A DNA stretch of 43,767 nt from Planctomycetota bacterium (GTDB taxonomy: Bacteria > Planctomycetota > UBA1135 > GCA-002748355): positions 1 through 43,767 of the forward strand of contig NYZE01000136.1 in assembly GCA_002685965.1 (NCBI GenBank). Direction: 5' to 3'. Every line of letters starts with the position of its first letter. Position 1 is the first letter of the stretch. Shown here one piece after another: positions 23,533 through 31,461 of the stretch. The position numbers and the translations under genes are program-made. The notes below the pieces were generated by a model. It worked only from the letters and a program-made list of their open reading frames with translations, searched no databases and had not been told where the DNA came from.

Positions 23533-24527
23533 CAGACGCCCTCGGGCAACAACATGCCGGGATCGGGTTCGTCTACGAAACGGTGCGCGATCCGCAGAAC
23601 GTTGCGTTTCGGCCCAGTGGTATCCGAGAAGCCGCAGCGCGCCTCGTCCTTCTCCGTGATCACGAGGATCGCGTCGCCTTCGTCGCTGTCGTCCGCTGCT
23701 TGCTCCCAGACCTTCGGCGGGATCGTCGAGTGGTCACGCAGGAAGTTGCTGTGTACGACGTCGGCCCCGAGCCTCTTCGCGGTGCGAAGGAAGCGCAACG
23801 GCGCTGCGATGGCCGCGAGCAGGTGAACTCGTTGGCCGTGCAGCGAGTTCACCGAAGAAATGGTCGGACCTGGCAGCGCAACGACCTCGGTCGCGACGGT
23901 CTCGCCGACAAGCGGCTCGCGGCCGCCACAGAGCTTCGTGACGCGTTGACGCAGCCGCGCCAACTCGGCCTCGGTGCACTCCTGTGCGTTCGTGAGAACG
24001 CACAGGTCGGCGCGGCGCAGCGATCGGACCGGCTCGCGCAGCCATCCAGCGGGTAGCAGTCCACCGAAAGGCTCCGGCGCGTAGATGAGACAGATGTCGA
24101 GATCACGGTGCAGGCGGCGATGCTGGAAGCCGTCGTCGAGCACGATGACGTCGAGAGCATGCTCGGCGCAAAGCTCCATGCCGGCCGCGTAGCGGTCCGG
24201 GCCCTGCTTCTGCGGCAGGCCGGGAAAGCGGCGCGCGAGCATCCTGCCCTCGTCGTTGAGTTCCTCACCTGCCTCGCGCATGTAGCCACGAGCGAGCACC
24301 CCGACACGGAGTCCGCGAGCGCGGTAGAGCTCGACGAGCATCACGACGAACGGCGTCTTGCCGGTGCCCCCGACGCTCAGGTTGCCGACCGATACAACGG
24401 GTACGGGCAGGCGCCGCGCCGCGCGCAGCCCGATGTCAAATGACAGGTTGCGCGCGCGCACTCCGAGCCCGTAGATCCAGGACAGTGGGCGCAAGATCGG
24501 CAGCGGCCTGGTGCCGAGAGCGGGCAT
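23532..24527 (-). CDS. lpxK: Tetraacyldisaccharide 4'-kinase (LpxK)
   Basis: A 331-residue inner-membrane kinase that phosphorylates the 4' position of the lipid A disaccharide. The Walker A region is SVGNLSVGGTGKTPFV (about residues 46-61), and the conserved LDDGFQHRRLHRDLDI follows. The frame is open upstream, but ATG 24527 is the true start: it gives the family N-terminus PILRPLSWIYGLGVRARN and overlaps the fabD stop as TGATG. Its own stop overlaps the next start in the same way. The presence of lpxK is direct evidence for lipid A synthesis in this organism. Confidence 0.94.
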   Translation of the reverse strand: MPALGTRPLPILRPLSWIYGLGVRARNLSFDIGLRAARRLPVPVVSVGNLSVGGTGKTPFVVMLVELYRARGLRVGVLARGYMREAGEELNDEGRMLARRFPGLPQKQGPDRYAAGMELCAEHALDVIVLDDGFQHRRLHRDLDICLIYAPEPFGGLLPAGWLREPVRSLRRADLCVLTNAQECTEAELARLRQRVTKLCGGREPLVGETVATEVVALPGPTISSVNSLHGQRVHLLAAIAAPLRFLRTAKRLGADVVHSNFLRDHSTIPPKVWEQAADDSDEGDAILVITEKDEARCGFSDTTGPKRNVLRIAHRFVDEPDPGMLLPEGV

Positions 24528-25399
24528 CAGGTGGTCTCGACTTCGTCTCCGCGTTCCTTCGCGATCGCCTTCACCATGCGCTCGAGCGTCGACTTCGGGC
24601 CGAACTCGCGGAAGCGCCGGTAACCCTGCTCGAGCAGATGCTCGATCGACTGTTGCCAGAGCACAGACCCGGCGAACTGTCGCTTGAGCGCATCGCGCGC
24701 AGCTGCTCCGGTGGTCACGGCGATGGCGTCGACGTTGCACACGATCGGAAAGGCAGGGTCCTCGAACGGCGTGTCGTCGAGCACCTTCGCGAACTCGGCG
24801 CCCGCATCGGTGAGCATCGTGGAGTGGAAGGGTACGCTGACTGGGAGCAGCCGCGCACGCCGACCGAAGCGGTCGAGGATTTCCTGCATGGCAGAGGTCT
24901 CACCCGAGAGCACGTATTGGCCCGGACAGTTTACGTTGGCCAGGTCGCAGATCCCGGCGGTTGCCTCTGCCGCCGCGGCCTTCGCTTCCTCGAGGTCGCC
25001 CTTGAGCAAGACCACCATGCCGCCGGTACCCGCCGGCACCGCTTCCTGCATCGACTGCGCCCGCGCCCGCACGAGCAGCACGGCCGTCGCGAAGTCGAGA
25101 CTGCCGGCGACGACCAACGCGGCATACTCGCCAAGCGAGTGCCCAGCGCCCGCCTGCGGCGCCGCGGCGCCACTGGCCCGGAACACCGCAACATCCACCG
25201 CGAGCACTGTCGGCTGCTGGTTGACCGTCAGCGTCAACTCCTCCGCCGGCCCCTCGAAACACAGAGCCTTCAACCCGGGGAGCGCAGCCTCGGCCTCATC
25301 CATGACCTCACGGGCCGCCGGCGATGCCTCGTACAGCTCGCTACCCATGCCCACGAACTGAGACCCCTGCCCGGTAAACAGCGCCACGTAGTCGCCCAC
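24527..25399 (-). CDS. fabD: Malonyl-CoA:ACP transacylase (FabD)
   Basis: A 290-residue cytosolic enzyme that loads malonyl groups onto acyl carrier protein for fatty-acid synthesis. The N-terminal FTGQGSQFVGMG and nucleophile motif GAGHSLGEYAALV (Ser88) are clear, and VPFHSTMLTDAG supplies the active-site His. The length is slightly short of the common ~310. The GTG start at 25399 has no Shine-Dalgarno sequence. It heads the lipid A operon rather than sitting with fabH/fabG/acpP, which ties acyl supply to lipid A building. A 20-bp inverted repeat lies 38 bases upstream. Confidence 0.93.
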   Translation of the reverse strand: MGDYVALFTGQGSQFVGMGSELYEASPAAREVMDEAEAALPGLKALCFEGPAEELTLTVNQQPTVLAVDVAVFRASGAAAPQAGAGHSLGEYAALVVAGSLDFATAVLLVRARAQSMQEAVPAGTGGMVVLLKGDLEEAKAAAAEATAGICDLANVNCPGQYVLSGETSAMQEILDRFGRRARLLPVSVPFHSTMLTDAGAEFAKVLDDTPFEDPAFPIVCNVDAIAVTTGAAARDALKRQFAGSVLWQQSIEHLLEQGYRRFREFGPKSTLERMVKAIAKERGDEVETT

Positions 25400-25436
25400 G
25401 GGCGAGAGGTTAGGCCAAACCTCCCCCCCTCGCGAG

Positions 25437-25481
25437 CCAAGGAGTCCGGGTAGGGGCCTGACCCCTACCCGGACTCCTTGG
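25437..25481. repeat. 20-bp perfect inverted repeat (5-base loop) spanning the recG stop codon
   Basis: The arms 25437-25456 and 25462-25481 are perfectly complementary over 20 bp around CCTGA. The left arm begins CCAAGGAGTCC and ends GGGTAGGGG. The right arm encodes the last residues of RecG (AKESG) and contains its stop codon. It can act as a strong hairpin at the 3' end of the recG transcript, though no T-run follows. Its size, perfection and gene-end position also fit a REP/REPIN- or MITE-like mobile palindrome. Confidence 0.75.
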
Positions 25482-27393
25482 CGGCGAGGCGTAGCAGGTC
25501 CACATCCCGGAGGGGGTTGAGGCAGCGGACGGCGCGGTGGCCGTGCTGCAGGCGACCGGTGAGTTCACCGGGGCCGCGTTCGCGCAGGTCGGCCTCGGCG
25601 ATCGCAAAGCCGTCGTTGGTGTCGACCAGGACCTGGAGGCGGTCGGTGTCGGGCCCGGCGAGGAGGATGCAGGTGGCGGCTTGGCCGCCGCGGCCGACCC
25701 GGCCGCGTAACTGGTGCAGCGTCGCGAGGCCAAGCCGCTCGGCATCGCGGACCACCATCCAGGTGGCCCCGGGGACATCGACGCCCACCTCCACCAGGGT
25801 CGTCGCCACCAGGCAGCCCGCTTCGCCACAGCAAAAGGCGTGCTGTGCTCGCCTCCGCTCGTCGGCTTGTTGCCGGCCGTGCGCCATCGCGGTCGGCACG
25901 AGCGCGCGCAACTCATCGAAGGTCGCCGCCGCGCCGTCGTCACCGGCGTCGACCTCTCCAATGCGCGGGCAGACAACGAACACGCGGCCGCCGCGCTCTA
26001 CTTCGGCGACGATGCCATCGCGGACTCTCGGCCAGACTTCCTTGTCGAGGATGCGCGTCGTGACTGGTGCGCGCTCGATCGGCGGCTGGCGGATCTCGGA
26101 GAGGTCGAGGTCGCCCCACAGCGCGGTCGCCAGCGTGCGCGGGATCGGCGTCGCGCTCATGACGAGGACGTGTGGCACACAGCCGTCGCGTTCCCGCGCG
26201 AGCTTGCCGCGCTGCTCGACACCGAAGCGGTGCTGCTCGTCGATCACCAAGAGCCCCAAGCGGCTCACGTCAAGGTCGTTGCTCAGCAGGGCGTGCGTGC
26301 CGACGACGAGGCACGGATCCGCAGCCGCCAGCAGCTTTCGAGCACCGGCGAGCGCGGTCTTCTCGGCCGACTGCGTCACCAAGACGACCGGCAACCGCGC
26401 ACCGCGCATCCAATCACGGAACTGATCCGCGTGTTGCTCCGCCAGCATCTCCGTTGGCGCCAGCACGACCGCCTTCAGCCCGGCCGCCGTCGCGGCCAGC
26501 GCCGCCCAGAACGCCACGAGCGTCTTGCCGGTGCCGACATCCCCCTGCAGCAACCGCGCCATCGGCTGCGCGCGCGCGAGATCCACGGCAAGGTCGCCGA
26601 TGCACGCCTCTTGCTCAGGTGAAGGCTCGAACGGCAAGCGTGCGCGAATGCGCGCTTCGACCTCGGCGTCGCAAACAACCGGCCAGGCTTTCAGCCCGGC
26701 GCGGCGCTCGCGCCGGTCACGCACGCCTTGCAGCAGCGCTTCGGCCTCGAACAGCGCCAGGCGCCGCCGCGCCCGCTCGAGCTGCTCGCCATCCCCGACC
26801 GGAACGTGCAGGTGCGCAACCGCCGCGGGCATGGCCATGAGCCCGTGCGTCTCGAGGACGGCAGCGTCGAGCGTCTCGTGGATCTGCGGCAACGCCAGCT
26901 CGAGCGCCTGGGAGACCGCGTTCTTGAACAGCACGGCCCCGACGCCATCGATCTTTGGGTACACCGATTCTAAGCGCGCGCCGACCTCGAAGGCATCCAC
27001 GTCGAAGCCGATGCGCGGGGCATCGAGCTTCCACGCCGCCCCGTCTTGCCGAAGCGTGCCCGACAGGACCGCTTCCTTGCCGGCCGGCAGCTGCCGCGCC
27101 AACCACGAGCGCCCGAAGAAGGACGCTTCGATGCGCGCCCCCCCGGCGTCGAATCGCGCGACGGTCACGCCTCCCCTGCGCCCGCGCATCCAGCGCACAC
27201 TCGCGCTCACGCAACGCCCGCGCAGCGACACCTCCGACCCCGCGAGCGCCGCGGACGGCTCGACGAGGCCGTGCACGCTGCGATAGCGCGCCGGAAACGC
27301 GAGGGCGAGATCGGCGACGTTCGCGTATCCCGCCTCCTGAAGCCGTGCCGCGACCACTGGACCGATGCCCTTCAACTCCGTCAGCGACGACAT
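25465..27393 (-). CDS. recG: ATP-dependent DNA helicase RecG
   Basis: A 642-residue helicase for rescue of stalled replication forks. An N-terminal helix-hairpin-helix-like segment (LTELKGIGPVVAARLQEAGY) and OB wedge domain are followed by two RecA-like domains. Motif I is LLQGDVGTGKTLVAF (~285), motif II DEQHRFGVEQRGK (~381), motif III MSATPIPRTLA (~414) and motif VI LHQLRGRVGRGG (~564). It is somewhat shorter than E. coli RecG (693). ATG 27393 is chosen because it gives the family-like start MSSLTELKGIGP. Its final codons are formed by the large palindrome at 25437-25481, so the C-terminus AKESG may be acquired. It is divergent from the glycosyltransferase-like gene. Confidence 0.94.
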   Translation of the reverse strand: MSSLTELKGIGPVVAARLQEAGYANVADLALAFPARYRSVHGLVEPSAALAGSEVSLRGRCVSASVRWMRGRRGGVTVARFDAGGARIEASFFGRSWLARQLPAGKEAVLSGTLRQDGAAWKLDAPRIGFDVDAFEVGARLESVYPKIDGVGAVLFKNAVSQALELALPQIHETLDAAVLETHGLMAMPAAVAHLHVPVGDGEQLERARRRLALFEAEALLQGVRDRRERRAGLKAWPVVCDAEVEARIRARLPFEPSPEQEACIGDLAVDLARAQPMARLLQGDVGTGKTLVAFWAALAATAAGLKAVVLAPTEMLAEQHADQFRDWMRGARLPVVLVTQSAEKTALAGARKLLAAADPCLVVGTHALLSNDLDVSRLGLLVIDEQHRFGVEQRGKLARERDGCVPHVLVMSATPIPRTLATALWGDLDLSEIRQPPIERAPVTTRILDKEVWPRVRDGIVAEVERGGRVFVVCPRIGEVDAGDDGAAATFDELRALVPTAMAHGRQQADERRRAQHAFCCGEAGCLVATTLVEVGVDVPGATWMVVRDAERLGLATLHQLRGRVGRGGQAATCILLAGPDTDRLQVLVDTNDGFAIAEADLRERGPGELTGRLQHGHRAVRCLNPLRDVDLLRLAAKESG

Positions 27394-27418
27394 GTGCTCG
27401 CAGTTTATGGCAGCACCG

Positions 27419-27446
27419 TCGTCAGACCGCACTGTCTCCCTATGCT
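27419..27446 (+). promoter_or_regulatory. Promoter of the glycosyltransferase-like gene
   Basis: TCGTCA (27419-27424) and TATGCT (27441-27446) are separated by 16 bases. The -10 box ends 11 bases before GTG 27458, so the leader would be only a few bases long. It sits in the short divergent gap with recG and supports GTG 27458 rather than ATG 27407 as the start. Confidence 0.5.
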
Positions 27447-27457
27447 CCTCGGTTCCC

Positions 27458-28960
27458 GTGCGTCTGTCCCGCGACCCTCTCGTCCTGCTGCGCCTGCTCG
27501 TCCTCGTTGGCGCGTGCGCGATGATCGGCGCCTACCTTTTCGTCGCGCTGAGCCGGATCGGTCACCCCTTCGCCCTGGAACCGCTCGAAGGCGCCGTCGT
27601 CGACCACATCGCGCGCTGGCGCAGTGCTGAGCCGTTCTGGATCGCACCGACCCTGGACTGGACACCGTTTCTCTATCCGCCCGGCTACTACATCGCTTCC
27701 TCGGCAGTGGCGTCGATCGTCGGCGACGGCTTCGTCGCGCCGCGCGCCGTGTCGCTCGCAAGCTCGATCGGCGTCCTCGCCTTGATTGCGCTGACAGTTC
27801 GACACGAAACCGGTCGCTGGCAGGGCGGCCTGTTGGCGGCAGGGCTGTTCGCAGCCACGTTCGAAGCCTCCGGCGACTGGATGGACATCGGGCGGGTCGA
27901 CTCTCTGTTCCTGTTTCTGGCCCTCTCGGCCACGATGCTCGTGCGACGCGCGACCTCGGCCTGGACCATGGCGCTCGCCGGCGGGGTGCTGTCGGCAGCC
28001 TTCCTGACCAAGCAAGGCGCAGTCTTCTTCGCTGCCCCCCTGACCCTGTGGGCGCTGTGGCAGAAGCCGCGGCACGGTCTCGTGCTCGCCGGTGTCTTCG
28101 TCGGCCTGTCCGGCGCGATCTACCTCGCGGCAACCCTGGCAACCGACAACTGGTACCACTTCTACCTGTTCGACGTACCCAGTCGACACCCGCCCGTGCC
28201 GCCGGTGTGGACGACCTACTGGACCAAGGACCTCCTCGGCAGCACACCAGTGCTCTGCGTGCTCGCCGTGATCTGCCTGCCACTGAGCCCAGGTGTGCGA
28301 CCGAAGGGGAACGCCTTCATCGCCGCCCTGCTCGTGTGCGGTATCTGCATGAGCTACGTGTCACGGCTCAAGGCAGGCGGCGTGCTCAACGCACTGATGC
28401 CGGCGTTTGCGGTGCTCGCCATCGCGGCCGGAATGGTCGCCGATACACCTGGCCCCGGTTGGCGACGCCTCGCACGCGCCGGTACGGTGATCGCGATCGG
28501 CTTGCAGCTCTACCTGCTGAGCTACCACGAACGCATCGCTTCCAAGATCCCGACCGAGGCGGATCGAGTCGCGGGCAACCGCGCCGTCGCCGCACTGCGC
28601 CAAGTGGAAGGGCGCGTCTTCCTGCCGACGCGCGGTCACATGCTGGCCCTCGCCGGCAAGAAGCCGTGCGCGCACATGGCCGCGATGAAGGACATCGTCG
28701 AGCTGGTACGAACTTCGAGACCTGGCGAAAGGGCAAACACGGCATCCATGTCCCTCTCGAAGGAGTTCCTCGACGCCGCAGTCGGGAGACGCTTCGCAGC
28801 GATCGTCGCCGACGAGGACCTGGCCAGCAATCCGCTACAGGCGCAGTTCGACAAGAACTACGTGCTCGCCAAGCAGCTCATAACCGAGCCGGACGTTCTG
28901 ATCACTGTTGTCAAGCCGGGAACACGGCCACAGTTTCTCTACCTCTTGCGGCGACCGTGA
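27458..28960 (+). CDS. Polytopic membrane glycosyltransferase-like protein (PMT/ArnT-type)
   Basis: A ~500-residue protein with about ten membrane helices in the first 380 residues and a ~110-residue soluble C-terminus. The first loop after helix 1 carries acidic residues (PLEGAVVDHIARWR) and the short motif LYPPGYYIASS, an arrangement seen in GT-C glycosyltransferases of the ArnT/PMT/DUF2029 kind that use polyprenyl-phosphate sugars. Later segments include DIGRVDSLFLFLALSATMLV and SAAFLTKQGAVFFAAPLTLW. GTG 27458 is chosen from the promoter position; ATG 27407 is the alternative. A UDP-sugar pyrophosphorylase gene follows after 43 bases, so a role in adding sugars to an envelope molecule is plausible but unproven. 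Confidence 0.75.
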   Translation: MRLSRDPLVLLRLLVLVGACAMIGAYLFVALSRIGHPFALEPLEGAVVDHIARWRSAEPFWIAPTLDWTPFLYPPGYYIASSAVASIVGDGFVAPRAVSLASSIGVLALIALTVRHETGRWQGGLLAAGLFAATFEASGDWMDIGRVDSLFLFLALSATMLVRRATSAWTMALAGGVLSAAFLTKQGAVFFAAPLTLWALWQKPRHGLVLAGVFVGLSGAIYLAATLATDNWYHFYLFDVPSRHPPVPPVWTTYWTKDLLGSTPVLCVLAVICLPLSPGVRPKGNAFIAALLVCGICMSYVSRLKAGGVLNALMPAFAVLAIAAGMVADTPGPGWRRLARAGTVIAIGLQLYLLSYHERIASKIPTEADRVAGNRAVAALRQVEGRVFLPTRGHMLALAGKKPCAHMAAMKDIVELVRTSRPGERANTASMSLSKEFLDAAVGRRFAAIVADEDLASNPLQAQFDKNYVLAKQLITEPDVLITVVKPGTRPQFLYLLRRP

Positions 28961-29003
28961 GAACGGTTGCGGCGTAGCTCGTGGCCGCAATAGTGTCAGA
29001 CCG

Positions 29004-30119
29004 ATGACGGAACTCGACGACCTCTCGCCGGAGACCCTGCAGGTCTTGGATCGCTACGGTTTCGACCGAGCACGGTTCAATACGCTGCGCCAGCAAGTGG
29101 CCGACGGCACGTTGACGCTGGAGTCCAACACCGTGACCGGACGGGTCCAAGCGCCGGAATCGCACGCATGGGCCGAGCTGCCCCGTCCAAGCTCCGATGA
29201 AGGCAAGGCCGCACTCGAGGTCGGCAAGAAGGCCATCGCCAACGGCGAAGTCGGCGTAGTCATCCTCAACGGCGGCATGGCCACGCGCTTTGGCGGCGTC
29301 GTCAAGGGCATCGTCGAGGCCCTGCCCGGGCGCTCCTTCCTCTCGCTGAAGCTGCAGAACGTCATGAACGAGGCACGCGATGCGGGCGGTCGCATTCAGG
29401 TGTTCTTGATGAACAGCTTCGCGACTGACGAGTCGACCCGGCAACACCTCGACGAGAACCGCAACTTCCTCGTGCCCGACGACGACCTGTCGCTGTTCAC
29501 ACAGGGGATCAGCTTACGCCTGACGCCAGAGGGCGAGATCTTCCTCCACGACGACGGTGCGCCTTCGTGCTATGGCCCGGGCCACGGTGACTGCCCGACC
29601 TACCTCCGTTCGTCCGGGTGCCTGGCACGCTTTCGCAACAGCGGCGGCAAGCACCTCCTGCTGTCCAACGTCGACAACCTCGCCGCCCGCTTGGACCCGC
29701 TGCTCATCGGCCTGCACGTCCTGTCCAAGTGCGAACTCACAGCGGAAGTGGCCCCGAAGTGGCCCGGCGACGCCGGCGGCGCGCCCGCGCTGGTCGACGG
29801 CAAGGTCTGGGTCATCGAGGGGTTCCGTTTCCCCGCCGACTTCGACCAGGAGCAGATCCCGGTCTTCAACACGAACACGTTCACGGTCAACGCAGACGCG
29901 CTGACCAAGGACTACGAGCTGACCCCGTGTTACGTACGCAAGACGGTCGAAGGACGCGACGCCGTGCAGTTCGAGACCCTCGTCGGCGAGCTCACCCGCT
30001 TCCTCTCGAGCCAGTACGCAAAGGTGAACCGCGCCGGTAAGTCCTCGCGCTTCTTCCCGATCAAGACGCCGCAAGATCTCGCCGACGGGCAGGAAGATCT
30101 GCGGCTCATCTGCGGCTAG
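29004..30119 (+). CDS. UTP-sugar-1-phosphate uridylyltransferase (UDPGP family)
   Basis: A 371-residue cytosolic enzyme of the UDP-glucose / UDP-N-acetylhexosamine pyrophosphorylase family. The nucleotide-binding motif is VILNGGMATRFGGVVKGIVE (Gly90 onward), and the family loops GHGDCPTYLRSSG and LLLSNVDNLAARLDP bind uridine and sugar. It is the eukaryotic-like UDPGP branch and not the GalU/RmlA branch. ATG 29004 is chosen because the open frame upstream overlaps the previous gene and lacks family features. It probably forms an operon with the membrane glycosyltransferase upstream, for which it could supply the UDP-sugar. The sugar cannot be read from the sequence. Confidence 0.85.
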   Translation: MTELDDLSPETLQVLDRYGFDRARFNTLRQQVADGTLTLESNTVTGRVQAPESHAWAELPRPSSDEGKAALEVGKKAIANGEVGVVILNGGMATRFGGVVKGIVEALPGRSFLSLKLQNVMNEARDAGGRIQVFLMNSFATDESTRQHLDENRNFLVPDDDLSLFTQGISLRLTPEGEIFLHDDGAPSCYGPGHGDCPTYLRSSGCLARFRNSGGKHLLLSNVDNLAARLDPLLIGLHVLSKCELTAEVAPKWPGDAGGAPALVDGKVWVIEGFRFPADFDQEQIPVFNTNTFTVNADALTKDYELTPCYVRKTVEGRDAVQFETLVGELTRFLSSQYAKVNRAGKSSRFFPIKTPQDLADGQEDLRLICG

Positions 30120-30142
30120 CCGCTACGGCAGCCGCTACGGCA
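30119..30142. repeat. Perfect 12-bp tandem duplication at a convergent gene junction
   Basis: GCCGCTACGGCA occurs twice back to back (30119-30130 and 30131-30142), between the stop of the UDP-sugar enzyme and the stop of the patatin gene. The copy at 30131 includes the patatin stop codon; the second repeats the same codons beyond it, giving a second in-frame stop. It looks like a small slippage duplication. Confidence 0.7.
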
Positions 30143-31244
30143 GCGTGAGATCGATGGCGTCCACGGGGCAGTTGCGGACACAAGCGCCGTCGAGCGTGCA
30201 CTCGTAGTTCTTGGCCTTGAGCACGACCGTGCCGCTTTCGGCAGCCGTGAAGGCATCGGTGGCGCAGGTGACGCGGCAGACTCCGCAGTGGATGCAGGTC
30301 TCCTGGTCGACAACGATGCCGGCGTAGGGCTTGCGCGTGCGGCCGAGCACACGGAGTTCTTCGACGATGTTCGGATCACACAGACCCGACGTGCGCGGGT
30401 GGCTGGCCAGCACCTCGAGGGTCTGGCGTTCGCCGAGGTCGACGAGCGCAGACAGGTCGCTGAAATCGAAGACGCCAAGGTGCCCCACCGGCGCCTTGAT
30501 GTGGATCATGTCGACGCCCGCGTGGGCGTGCAGGTTGTGCTCGGTAGCGGCTTCCTGCGCCAACTCGAACGAGCGGAACAGGATCCACGGCAGGCTCTTG
30601 CGGAACTGGTTCTCGCCGAACTCCCGCATCGACAGGTCCACCGCGATGATCAGGTCCGCCTTGCGCGCTCGTGCCAGCCTGAGCGGCAGCGAGTCGACGA
30701 TCCCACCATCGATCAGGTGGTCGCCCTCCCACTCCAAGGGCTCAAAGATCCCGGGCAGCGAAGCGGACGCGTAGACAGCTTGCGTCAGCGGGATCGAGTC
30801 GCAGCCCGGCAGACCGAAGTAGCGCACCCGTCCCGAGTCGAGCGACAAGGCGTTGCAGAAGAAGGGCAACTCGAGGTCAGCGAAGCTCTTCGCTGGCAGG
30901 CGGTCCTCGAGGAACCGCATGAAGGTCTCGCCCTTGTAGAGCGACTGGTGCCGGTAGCCCTTGACGAGGAACTTCAGCACCTTGATCTGGAAGAAATCCT
31001 TCTTGGTCAGTTCACTGACCAAGGTCTCGAGTTCCGGGACGGAAATGCCGGATGCGTAGAAAGACCCAACACAGGCACCGATGCTAGTGCCGATAATTTC
31101 GTCAACGACGATGCCGAGCTTGTGCAATGCCCGCAGCACACCGACGTGCACCATGCCCTTCATCCCGCCGCCGCCGAGAACCAGCAGCGTGCGCGGGCGC
31201 GAGCGCAGCGGCGACGCGCGTGACTGGCTATCCTTGGCGTTCAC
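30135..31244 (-). CDS. Patatin-like phospholipase fused to a C-terminal ferredoxin domain
   Basis: A 369-residue fusion. Residues ~18-275 are a bacterial patatin (RssA-like) lipase: oxyanion-hole loop LGGGGMKGMVHVG, nucleophile Ser54 in GTSIGACVG and Asp179 in IDGGIVDSLP, the Ser-Asp dyad. Residues ~310-369 form a two-cluster ferredoxin. Cluster motif 1 is C317-x2-C320-x2-C323-x3-C327 (CIHCGVCRVTC). Motif 2 is C349-x2-D352-x2-C355-x3-C359-P, with Asp replacing one Cys. GTG 31244 is chosen because AGGAGG lies 3 bases upstream; ATG 31271 is the alternative. No signal peptide, so probably cytosolic phospholipase or thioesterase-like activity under possible redox or iron control. Divergent from a fatty-acid oxidation operon. 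Confidence 0.86.
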   Translation of the reverse strand: MNAKDSQSRASPLRSRPRTLLVLGGGGMKGMVHVGVLRALHKLGIVVDEIIGTSIGACVGSFYASGISVPELETLVSELTKKDFFQIKVLKFLVKGYRHQSLYKGETFMRFLEDRLPAKSFADLELPFFCNALSLDSGRVRYFGLPGCDSIPLTQAVYASASLPGIFEPLEWEGDHLIDGGIVDSLPLRLARARKADLIIAVDLSMREFGENQFRKSLPWILFRSFELAQEAATEHNLHAHAGVDMIHIKAPVGHLGVFDFSDLSALVDLGERQTLEVLASHPRTSGLCDPNIVEELRVLGRTRKPYAGIVVDQETCIHCGVCRVTCATDAFTAAESGTVVLKAKNYECTLDGACVRNCPVDAIDLTLP

Positions 31245-31272
31245 GTTCCTCCTAGAGCCGACATGCGGCACC

Positions 31273-31345
31273 GGTAAATCGATACCCGCTTCGTGCCGAT
31301 AGAGTGCACTAGGGGTAAATGACAGCGGCCATCGACGTCTATCGG
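31273..31345. promoter_or_regulatory. Repeat cluster in the patatin / acyl-CoA ligase divergent region
   Basis: CCGATAGA (31296-31303) and TCTATCGG (31338-31345) form a perfect 8-bp inverted repeat 34 bases apart. GGTAAAT occurs twice 40 bases apart (31273 and 31313), the first inside GGTA-AATCGA-TACC. These sites lie in the 217-base gap between two divergent lipid genes and could bind a shared regulator. No promoter hexamers are assigned. Confidence 0.35.
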
Positions 31346-31461
31346 AAGCCGACCCGCCGTCGCGTTACCACTGCCGGCAGAAACACGTCGCAACCTCGCG
31401 AGTTCCATGTGTTACTAGGGCCGGTGGGGTCGAGAGTATCGAGGGATTAGGACTCACACGG

